Of a DNA stretch of 11,140 nt, positions 5,432 to 11,044 are shown piece by piece. Every line of letters begins with the position of its first letter. Within the stretch, counting starts at the first letter, position 1. Below the pieces are notes generated by a model, which had not been told where the DNA came from, searched no databases, and saw only the letters and a program-made list of their open reading frames with translations. A program made the translations under genes and the position numbers. Source of the stretch: Spirochaetaceae bacterium (GTDB lineage: Bacteria; Spirochaetota; Spirochaetia; Treponematales; Breznakiellaceae); contig JAIRMO010000005.1 in the NCBI GenBank assembly GCA_031258625.1, positions 1-11,140 on the forward strand. Direction: 5' to 3'.

Positions 5432-6949
5432 CTATTGCAGGGGGCCCCGGTATTGCAGAATATTGTATATGTCCAGCCGTTTCTGATGAGCCGGGAGCCG
5501 TTGGGTAAAGGAGGCAAAATCCTTGAGTTCCCGGGGGCTCCAGAAGGCCTCCGCCAGGGCGCATATTCGGGGGAAAAGCATATATTCGGCCCAGCGGCCG
5601 GCATAGAGCAATTCGGACCAGAGGTTGCCCTGGCCCCCCAAAACCAGGGCGGCCTGTTCGCCGGTCATCTCCGGCGTAACGGGGTCGGTTAGGTAGGCGT
5701 CGTATACCCGGATTATCCGGGAACCCGATCCGGGTTCTTCCGGGGAATCGTAGTTCCGGTAGTCAAGATAACAGCCGCCGTTACTGGGGCACATCACCAC
5801 CCGGTGCCCCATGGAACTGGCCTTGATCCCCCCTTCCGATCCGCGCCAGGACATGATCACCAAGTCATCGGGAAGCCCCAGTTTTTCCGTGTCCTCCAGG
5901 ACCTCGTCCCAACCCAGGGGGATCTTATGGCGATCCGTAAGCATTTGGGCAAACCGGACCGTGAGCCACCCCTGGAGCTGCCGGGCCCGATCAAACCCCA
6001 GTTCCCCGAGGCGGCGGCGGCATTTGGGACAAACTTCCCACCGGGATGAAGGCGCCTCGTCCCCCCCGATATGTACATACGGAGCGGGGAAAAGTTCCGC
6101 CAGGGTATCAAAAACCGCCCCCAGGAGATCAAAGATCCGGTCGTTCCCCGCGCAAAGCACATCGGGAAAGATCCCGTGACGGTCATCCATCTGATAGGGC
6201 CCGCCGGTACAGCCCATTTCGGGGTAAGCCGCCAGTACCGCCTTGGTATGCCCCGGAAGATCCACTTCGGGAACCACCATTATATGCCGCGCCCCGGCAT
6301 AGGCAACCAGTTCCCGGATCTCCTCCGGGGTGTAAAACTGTTTTACCTCCGGGACCTGGGGATTCCGGGTGTTCCGGCGTTTGGACCCGGTTTCGATAAG
6401 CTCAGGATACGCCGGTACCGGCAGGCGCCACCCCTGGTCGTCGGTTAGATGCCAGTGGAACACATTGATATGGTGGAGGGAAAGGACGTCCAAGAGCTTT
6501 TTGATAAAGGCGGGGATATAAAAATGCCGGGATACGTCCAGCATACAACCCCGCCAGGGGAAGCGGGGATAATCTTCTATGATTAACCGGGGAATGGTCA
6601 GGGTATTATCTTTGTATCCCGAAAGAACAAACTGCCTGAGGGTTTGGAGCCCCCGGTAAATTCCCGCCCCGGCGGATGCCTCCAGGACGATCCCGTCGCC
6701 GGTAACCGTCAGGCGGTAGGCCTCTTCCCCCTGCCCGCCCTCCCGCAAAGGAGGGACCGCCCGGCACACCACCGCCGCCTTCCCCGGGGGGCCCCCCAGG
6801 TCCCGACGGAACTGTTCCGCCACCAGGGCCATCTCCCCCGCAAAAGCCTGGTCGCCCTTTATGCCGGGGAGGCCGGTACTCTGAAAAACCCCCTCCCGGT
6901 ATTCCAGACGGGCCGGCCGGGGAATCGGCTCGATCTCCATCGGGGACAT
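5432..6949 (-). CDS. GH20 beta-N-acetylhexosaminidase
   Basis: About 505 residues in the usual two-part layout: an N-terminal GH20b domain (about 1-125) and a catalytic barrel. The retaining, substrate-assisted catalytic Asp-Glu pair is in HIGGDEAPSSRW (D297-E298 from this start). Other family blocks are RGCMLDVSRHFY, NVFHWHLTDDQGWR, the ARHIMVVPEVDLPGH strand and LGGQGNLWSE. It removes terminal GlcNAc or GalNAc from chitooligosaccharides, glycans or muropeptide-derived sugars. No signal peptide is seen, so it probably acts in the cytoplasm on imported oligosaccharides. The start is uncertain: ATG 6949, ATG 6940, or TTG 6976 (which would overlap the upstream gene by 7 bases) are possible, and none has a strong ribosome-binding site. 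It is the second gene of the operon, with the GNAT gene 23 bases downstream. Confidence 0.93.
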   Translation of the reverse strand: MSPMEIEPIPRPARLEYREGVFQSTGLPGIKGDQAFAGEMALVAEQFRRDLGGPPGKAAVVCRAVPPLREGGQGEEAYRLTVTGDGIVLEASAGAGIYRGLQTLRQFVLSGYKDNTLTIPRLIIEDYPRFPWRGCMLDVSRHFYIPAFIKKLLDVLSLHHINVFHWHLTDDQGWRLPVPAYPELIETGSKRRNTRNPQVPEVKQFYTPEEIRELVAYAGARHIMVVPEVDLPGHTKAVLAAYPEMGCTGGPYQMDDRHGIFPDVLCAGNDRIFDLLGAVFDTLAELFPAPYVHIGGDEAPSSRWEVCPKCRRRLGELGFDRARQLQGWLTVRFAQMLTDRHKIPLGWDEVLEDTEKLGLPDDLVIMSWRGSEGGIKASSMGHRVVMCPSNGGCYLDYRNYDSPEEPGSGSRIIRVYDAYLTDPVTPEMTGEQAALVLGGQGNLWSELLYAGRWAEYMLFPRICALAEAFWSPRELKDFASFTQRLPAHQKRLDIYNILQYRGPLQ

Positions 6950-6969
6950 CCCGTTCACAACCAGAGGAC

Positions 6970-7782
6970 TTACCAAATTCGGGGGGTAAAACCCTGGGGG
7001 GCTTCGATTTTCACCGTATCCCCTGACTGTTCTATCACGTAAAACCCCTGCTCCAGGGCATAGTTCCGTACCGGGGGTTTCACTATCGCCCCGGCCGCCG
7101 CCCCCAGCAGTTTCCGGGTATCCCGCCGCTCATCCGCGTATTTTCTGAGTATTCCCATCCGATTAATATGATCCTTCACATCCTGGATACGCAGGTATGA
7201 CTTGACCTCCACCGCCAGGGCAAACTCCCCGTTTTCCAGCCATACATCCACTTCCGTAAGGGTCCTTCCTTGGGCGTCGGTAAATTTAACGTCCGGTCCG
7301 GCCTTGGTAAAAGCATAACCCAGCGCCCTAAATTTTTCCGTTATATTGGGGGTTATCAGATGCTCCGCCAATTCGCCAAAGCGGTTTCCCAATTCCCCTA
7401 ACTGTTTATCGGTCTTTTCAGTCAATTTTTGGATCAGCCGTTCGGTCTTTTCCAATTCCCGGTCTCGATTGGCAAATATTTCCTCGATCCTTTGGTAGGT
7501 CTCTTTCGATTCCCGGTCCCGTTTGGTGAACATTTCCTCGATCCTTTGGTAGGTCTCTTTCGATTCCCGGTCTCGTTTGGTGAACATTTCCTCGATCCTT
7601 TGGTAGGTCTCTTTCGATTCCCGGTCTCGTTTGGCGAACATTTCCTCGATCCTCCGGTCGGTTTCCTGGAATCTCCGGTCGGTTTCTTGGAATCTCCGGT
7701 CGGTTTCCTGGAACATGGCCCAAACATCCTCAAAAGTCAAACCCCGGACCGGTTCCCGTGGCGATGATGTTATATCTCCCAT
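6970..7782 (-). CDS. Coiled-coil protein with PD-(D/E)XK nuclease-like domain (DUF3782-like)
   Basis: A 270-residue protein. After a short N-terminus, residues 24-44 are three copies of a heptad (F-QETDRR). Residues 45-116 are four copies of an 18-residue unit (IEEMFxKRDRESKETYQR), the last one diverged; 18 equals 11+7, a periodicity suited to a long coiled coil. The C-terminal domain (about 140-260) has EVDVW (D179) and VEVKS (E192, K194), the D...ExK pattern of PD-(D/E)XK enzymes, and resembles DUF3782-type proteins. Their role is not established, and nuclease activity is inference. The start at 7782 has GGAGG six bases upstream. It is the first gene of the operon, with a good promoter only about 18 bases upstream of the start. 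The DNA repeats are nearly exact, so copy number may vary between strains. Confidence 0.8.
   Translation of the reverse strand: MGDITSSPREPVRGLTFEDVWAMFQETDRRFQETDRRFQETDRRIEEMFAKRDRESKETYQRIEEMFTKRDRESKETYQRIEEMFTKRDRESKETYQRIEEIFANRDRELEKTERLIQKLTEKTDKQLGELGNRFGELAEHLITPNITEKFRALGYAFTKAGPDVKFTDAQGRTLTEVDVWLENGEFALAVEVKSYLRIQDVKDHINRMGILRKYADERRDTRKLLGAAAGAIVKPPVRNYALEQGFYVIEQSGDTVKIEAPQGFTPRIW
7481..7642 (-). repeat. Three near-identical 54-bp tandem repeats within the coiled-coil gene
   Basis: Units begin at 7481, 7535 and 7589, each with TCCTCGATCC on the plus strand, and the next partial unit begins at 7643. They differ at only a few positions. Each encodes one 18-residue coiled-coil unit, so gain or loss of a unit keeps the frame and changes only the coil length. 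Confidence 0.9.
7652..7714 (-). repeat. Three 21-bp tandem repeats within the coiled-coil gene
   Basis: Units at 7652-7672, 7673-7693 and 7694-7714 differ at one or two positions and encode FQETDRR three times. They abut the 54-bp repeat block and likewise preserve the frame when units are added or lost. Confidence 0.9.
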
Positions 7783-7799
7783 GGTGTGCCTCCATGTTG

Positions 7800-7828
7800 A
7801 ATATACCCCATATCGGCCAGAATAACAA
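7800..7828 (-). promoter_or_regulatory. Putative promoter of the minus-strand operon
   Basis: Read on the minus strand, TTGTTA (7828-7823), a 17-base spacer and TATATT (7805-7800) form a plausible sigma-70 promoter. Transcription would start near 7793, at the first base of the GGAGG ribosome-binding site, giving a leader of about 11 bases before ATG 7782. No operator palindrome stands out. Confidence 0.5.
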
Positions 7829-7899
7829 TTCAAGCGGAAGGTCAAGGCCAATTTACCGTGTTTTTAGGTTCCCCGGCAGAAAATTACCGCCGGGACATA

Positions 7900-8271
7900 T
7901 CAGGGTTTGTCATACGACTCTATCCGATAACTTGGAAATTGCTTCTTTTTTATCATTTCCCGGCGTTCCCGAAGGAAGATGAAAATAATTATTCCCAGGA
8001 AGATCAAAAAAAGGAGGATGAAAACCATCAAGGCCGGGATATTGGCGTTACTTGGTTTTACCGGGGTATCGGGAAGGGATTCGATGGGTATTCCGGCGCC
8101 TCCGCCGGGTTCGCTGAATACGAGGAGCAGGCTGATAATCACCGAAAGGGTAAGGAACATAAGGGTAATCAGGGCCGCCTTTTTTACCAGAAAACCGGAT
8201 TTTTTTGAAAGGGCAAAATAAAGGATCAACAAAAATACCGTCACGGGCAAAAACAGAACAAAAATATTCAT
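7900..8271 (-). CDS. Small membrane protein with three predicted helices, unknown function
   Basis: A 123-residue protein I do not recognise. It has three strongly hydrophobic segments at about 2-21, 31-52 and 79-100. A Pro/Gly/Ser-rich linker (54-78) joins the second and third, and a basic, polar tail (RERREMIKKK, 101-110, then about 13 residues) follows the third. The basic tail and lysines at 23-31 suggest that both are cytoplasmic, with the proline-rich loop outside; topology is inferred. The start at 8271 has AAGGGGG on the minus strand seven to eleven bases upstream, a reasonable ribosome-binding site. It lies 132 bases downstream of the permease gene on the same strand and could share its transcript, because no clear separate promoter is seen. 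It might be an accessory membrane protein, but nothing in the sequence proves a link. Confidence 0.68.
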   Translation of the reverse strand: MNIFVLFLPVTVFLLILYFALSKKSGFLVKKAALITLMFLTLSVIISLLLVFSEPGGGAGIPIESLPDTPVKPSNANIPALMVFILLFLIFLGIIIFIFLRERREMIKKKQFPSYRIESYDKP

Positions 8272-8367
8272 GGTTACCCCCTTTTTTAAGCGTCTTGAGA
8301 AATACGATGGCGCCTCAAGGCACTCCTATTTCTTTATCGGTACGTTTCCCCCTGGTTAATACCGGCG

Positions 8368-8395
8368 CCCCTCCCCTAAAACGGGGAATGGGGGG
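8368..8395 (-). other. GC-rich hairpin just after the permease gene
   Basis: Two CCCC blocks (8368-8371 and 8373-8376) pair with GGGG (8383-8386) and the G-run (8390-8395) across a TAAAAC loop, with a small internal loop. It lies 9-36 bases after the permease stop codon on the minus strand. No T-tract follows, so termination or 3'-end protection is possible but unproven. Confidence 0.35.
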
Positions 8396-8403
8396 ATGAT
8401 TTT

Positions 8404-9171
8404 TTAAAGCCCGGCGTGAACCGTATCCCATGCTATTTTTACAAAAATCAAAACCAAGACGACAAGCATGGCATAACGGATAATTTTAGTTCCCCGCTGT
8501 ATAACAAGGCCGGAACCGATATAGGCGCCAAGGATATTAAATACGGCGGCACAAAGCCCCAGGGGAATGAAAACCCGTCCATTGTAGAGAAAAAGAGCCA
8601 GCGCGGATATGTTTGAGGCTAAATTTACCAATTTTGCGTTTCCGGAAGCGGTTCGGGTATCAATTTTGACGATCCCATTGTAGAGGAGAATTAAAAATGT
8701 CCCCGTTCCGGGTCCGGAAAACCCATCGTATCCGCCGAGAAAAAAAGAGATGATAAGAGAATACACCACTGTTTTTATACGGGGAAGGGGCGGATCGCGG
8801 TCCGGCTTCTTTTTTTTTAATACATAAAACGCGGTAACGGGCAGAACCACCAGAAGCACCCAGCGCAAAATCCGCTCGTCCACCACAAGGGCAAGGGATG
8901 AACCCAGGGCGGAACCGGCCAGAGCAGCGGCTATTGAAGGAAGACAAAGGAGTATGTCCACGTATTTGTTTTTGTAATAACGGAAAGAAGCTACCGCCGT
9001 ACCGCCGACAGCGGAAAGTTTATTGGTCCCCAACGCAAAATGAGCGGGAACACCCGCCATAAGATAGGCCGGCAGTGAGATAAGCCCGCCACCACCCGCG
9101 ATGGAGTCTATAAACCCTCCCAAAAAAACGAGGGGGCATACTATCAAGAATACAGAAAATTCCAATTCCAT
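8404..9171 (-). CDS. TauE/SafE-family membrane permease (sulfite exporter family)
   Basis: A 255-residue, very hydrophobic protein with about seven or eight membrane helices. The two half-repeats of the family are visible: GGFIDSIAGGGGLISLPA at 18-35 and GGYDGFSGPGTGTFL at 146-160, each with the glycine-rich, proline-containing re-entrant motif. NAKLVNLASNISALAL (178-193) is the second-half partner of TNKLSAVGGTAVA (49-61). Members move sulfite, sulfonates, sulfoacetate or other organic anions; the substrate here is unknown. ATG 9171 is chosen because the first helix and first motif follow directly; the upstream in-frame sequence is polar and unlike the family. The likely ribosome-binding site (AAAAGG, 9182-9187) lies in the 3' arm of a 13-bp hairpin, suggesting control of translation. 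The membrane-protein gene downstream may be co-transcribed. Confidence 0.87.
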   Translation of the reverse strand: MELEFSVFLIVCPLVFLGGFIDSIAGGGGLISLPAYLMAGVPAHFALGTNKLSAVGGTAVASFRYYKNKYVDILLCLPSIAAALAGSALGSSLALVVDERILRWVLLVVLPVTAFYVLKKKKPDRDPPLPRIKTVVYSLIISFFLGGYDGFSGPGTGTFLILLYNGIVKIDTRTASGNAKLVNLASNISALALFLYNGRVFIPLGLCAAVFNILGAYIGSGLVIQRGTKIIRYAMLVVLVLIFVKIAWDTVHAGL

Positions 9172-9181
9172 AATTGTTGAA

Positions 9182-9215
9182 CCTTTTCCAAAACACGGAC
9201 GAGTTTTGGAAAAGG
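9182..9215 (-). promoter_or_regulatory. Perfect 13-bp hairpin covering the permease ribosome-binding site
   Basis: CCTTTTCCAAAAC (9182-9194) is the exact reverse complement of GTTTTGGAAAAGG (9203-9215), with an 8-base loop. In the minus-strand mRNA the 3' arm contains AAAAGG, the only Shine-Dalgarno-like sequence before ATG 9171, ten bases downstream. Folding would hide the site, so this may be a translational switch or a DNA-binding palindrome. No T-run follows, which argues against a terminator. Confidence 0.6.
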
Positions 9216-9242
9216 CTTTGGAAAAAGCGGTTGAGACGAAGA

Positions 9243-9264
9243 ACCCAGGAACACGCTCCTGGGT
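9243..9264 (-). other. Second leader hairpin upstream of the permease
   Basis: ACCCAGGA (9243-9250) pairs exactly with TCCTGGGT (9257-9264) around a 6-base loop. It lies 27 bases upstream of the 13-bp hairpin in the same leader, so the permease mRNA could carry two consecutive hairpins if it starts further upstream. No clear promoter was found for this gene. Confidence 0.4.
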
Positions 9265-9364
9265 ATGGACCATCGCCTTCCAATCAACATTAAGCCGGTC
9301 CGCTTTTTCCCGCTAAATCTAAGGCTGTTTTCCCAAAACGGAAGCTTTGGAACACCTCCCCCGG

Positions 9365-9760
9365 CTAAAAGGTAATTGTTTTTGGCTCCTCGGCAAAAGA
9401 TGAAATAATAGCGGTGGCATCCTTAAGATAAAAAACCTGGGTGTTACCATCGTCAGCCGAATACATGGATTTTAATGACGGATAGGCGGCTAACATGTGC
9501 TGTCTTGCCTCTCTCCGGTCGTCTTCCACCAGAACGGCTTCTATACGAATCCATTTATCATCCAGCATCGCACAAATCTCGACATTGGGATTGGCTTTAA
9601 TCTGTTTGGATACGCTTTTTACCTTCCCCGTTTGGACATACAGTTTGTTTTCAAAAACATCTACCGTCCCAAAGGGCCGAACCCGCGGCTTATTGCCGTC
9701 AATTGTCGCCAAATAATAGGTTCCACTTTTTTTCAAAAAATCATAAACTTCTTGCACCAT
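9365..9760 (-). CDS. Pyridoxamine 5'-phosphate oxidase-like flavin-binding protein
   Basis: A 131-residue single-domain protein of the FMN-binding split-barrel (PNPOx-like) type. The N-terminus MVQEVYDFLKKSGTYYLATI leads into DGNKPRVRPFGTVDVFENKL (21-40), where PRVRPFG is the typical flavin-phosphate contact. LYVQTGKVKSVSKQIKANPN (40-59) and VEICAMLDDKWIRIEAVLVE (60-79) follow in the normal order. These small proteins are often called general stress or pyridoxamine oxidase family proteins; the substrate is not predictable and F420 or heme cannot be excluded. ATG 9760 is preferred over an in-frame GTG four codons earlier because GGAGGA lies directly before it. A TATAAA box at 9781-9776 would place the transcript start next to this site, but no good -35 box is seen. 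It is a single gene, 193 bases upstream of the permease. Confidence 0.85.
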   Translation of the reverse strand: MVQEVYDFLKKSGTYYLATIDGNKPRVRPFGTVDVFENKLYVQTGKVKSVSKQIKANPNVEICAMLDDKWIRIEAVLVEDDRREARQHMLAAYPSLKSMYSADDGNTQVFYLKDATAIISSFAEEPKTITF

Positions 9761-9959
9761 GTGTTCCTCCACAATTTTATAGGTTCATTCGGGAATCCGG
9801 TTTAAATCCCCCACTCAGGCAAAAAGAACTAAGGTATGAGTCGACGGCTATGAACTCTAAAACCTCCGTTTACCCGAGGAAAGGGTATTATAAACTTTTA
9901 TCTTTGATATCATCCTTTGGGTGATTTTGTCAATAGCGGCTGTCCCCCGGTACCAGGTA

Positions 9960-10156
9960 CAGGATAAACGCATAGCATCGTCTGCCGCCTGTTTACCGCT
10001 GTCATAGCGGGGAAGAGGCTCCCGCGGGAAACGCGCAAGGGATTGCAGTGGAATACGTTTTGACAGGAAACCTGTCAAAACGTATTAGAACGGAAAGCCC
10101 GGTTTCCGGCGCTTGCGCCGGAAATGCGCCCACACGCGGAGGACGCAAAGTCCTAT
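9960..10156 (+). repeat. Intergenic repeat element, copy B
   Basis: Same orientation and same two conserved blocks as 3379-3559. The first block runs from CAGGATAAAC to AAGGGATTG and contains a CCGCT/AGCGG hairpin (9996-10010); the second runs from CGGAAAGCCCGG to GGAGGACGC. The right-hand hairpin is fully paired: TTTCCGGCGC/GCGCCGGAAA (10103-10112 with 10115-10124). Between the blocks this copy carries a palindrome (10052-10086) instead of the direct duplication seen in copy A. Both neighbouring genes are on the minus strand, so the element is antisense to local transcription. Confidence 0.72.
10052..10086. repeat. Perfect 16-bp inverted repeat in the core of repeat copy B
   Basis: AATACGTTTTGACAGG (10052-10067) and CCTGTCAAAACGTATT (10071-10086) are exact reverse complements separated by AAA. 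The sequence is AT-richer than its surroundings and absent from copy A, which suggests a separate insertion or a swapped module inside the element. Confidence 0.75.
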
Positions 10157-10211
10157 ACTTTTGCAGGATGAGTCCCGGCCCCAAGGAGTTTCTCCCGGAC
10201 GGCCCCGGCCA

Positions 10212-10994
10212 TTACTTTTGGGCCGCCGCGATGAGCGTCGCCGCCCGGCGATCGTAGGGGGATTCATCCCAGCCGCCGTAGATCTCCACCGAAGAAAAAC
10301 CCGTTTCCAGGAGGAGGGACCGCAGTTCCGATGCCGCATAGAGCCGCTGGGTAAAGGTCCGCTCGATCCGCCTGCTGTCCCGGATGAGAATCCACCGGTT
10401 TTGCAGGCTCCCCCAGGAGTCCAGGGGAGTATAGTGGGTAAGGACCAGGCACCCTGCCTGCTCAAACCATTCGGCCTCCACAAAATCCCGGACCGCGATC
10501 TCCTTGCCCAAGGTTTCGATGATAAAGGTTCCGCCGGGTTTAAGAGAATCATAGACGTTTTTTACCATAAGCCGGTCATCCCGGGGATCTTCAAAATAAC
10601 CGAAGGAAATATAGAGGTTAACCGCGGTATCGAAGGCGCCGGGTCGTTTAAAGGAACGGGCGTCGGCATGGACAAATTCAATGTCCAGCTTTTCGTAGGC
10701 CGCGTCCTCCCGGGCGGTGGTAAGGTAGGCTTCGGTGACATCCACCCCGGTGGGATAAAAGCCCCGCCGGGCCAACTCCGCGGTGATTCGTCCAAACCCG
10801 CAGCAGAGATCCAATATTCGGGGGGGGGCATGGGAAGGCGTCCCGGGATCTTCGTGATAAAGCCTGAGTTTTGCCAGCCGGGTAATCCCATCGGCAACCA
10901 CGGGCGCCTCGTTCCATCGTTTGGCGTCAAACATGATGGGGGCGTATTCCTCCCAAAAGGTTTCATCCAAAAACCATTCCTGTTTTAAATCCAT
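10212..10994 (-). CDS. Class I SAM-dependent methyltransferase, substrate unknown
   Basis: A 260-residue protein with a single Rossmann methyltransferase domain. Motif I is ILDLCCGFGRI at 60-70, GVDVTEAYL (83-91) carries the acidic residue binding the SAM ribose, HADAR (109-113) is the adenine-contact motif, FDTAVNLYISFGYF (121-134) is motif IV, and LKPGGTFIIE (151-160) is the post-motif typical of Methyltransf_11/25 proteins. The N-terminal MDLKQEWFLDETFWEEYAP is common in this group of small-molecule methyltransferases; the substrate cannot be deduced. ATG 10994 is preferred because GGGGAG lies eight bases upstream; ATG 11012, six codons earlier, would place this site inside the gene. A C9 run in the coding strand (10820-10828) lies just before motif I, and an A9 run sits upstream of the -10 box. 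It stands alone, 217 bases or more from the nearest gene. Confidence 0.87.
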   Translation of the reverse strand: MDLKQEWFLDETFWEEYAPIMFDAKRWNEAPVVADGITRLAKLRLYHEDPGTPSHAPPRILDLCCGFGRITAELARRGFYPTGVDVTEAYLTTAREDAAYEKLDIEFVHADARSFKRPGAFDTAVNLYISFGYFEDPRDDRLMVKNVYDSLKPGGTFIIETLGKEIAVRDFVEAEWFEQAGCLVLTHYTPLDSWGSLQNRWILIRDSRRIERTFTQRLYAASELRSLLLETGFSSVEIYGGWDESPYDRRAATLIAAAQK

Positions 10995-11014
10995 AGCTTT
11001 GTCTCCCCCCATCT

Positions 11015-11044
11015 ATTATAGGGCCAATTTTTTTTTGAAGTGCG
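11015..11044 (-). promoter_or_regulatory. Putative methyltransferase promoter with A9 tract
   Basis: A perfect TATAAT lies at 11020-11015 on the minus strand. Upstream is an A9 run (11036-11028) and no good -35 match at 16-18 bases. Transcription would start near 11008, giving a short leader that contains the ribosome-binding site for ATG 10994. The A-tract may act as an upstream-element-like aid or as a slippage site. Confidence 0.42.

Larger units (their letters stand above)
9761..10211. other. 450-base intergenic region containing repeat copy B
   Basis: There is no gene here. The left part (9773-9959) is unremarkable apart from weak promoter-like boxes on the minus strand (a TATAAT at 9892-9887 and a TTGACA near 9933-9928 that do not pair at correct spacing). 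Repeat copy B occupies 9960-10156. The last 55 bases before the methyltransferase stop are GC-rich with only short inverted repeats. Short open frames inside the repeat are not considered genes. Confidence 0.6.

Noticed and set aside
5435..6448. Several plus-strand open frames opposite the GH20 gene
   Set aside because: They are antisense shadows of a GC-rich gene with clear GH20 motifs, and have low-complexity Pro/Arg/Gly composition.
7481..7714. Possible CRISPR-like direct repeat array
   Set aside because: The repeats are contiguous without unique spacers, lie inside an open frame, and encode regular coiled-coil units.
9172..9273. Longer permease with a 34-residue N-terminal extension
   Set aside because: The extra residues are polar and come from the hairpin-containing leader; the family's first membrane helix starts just after ATG 9171.
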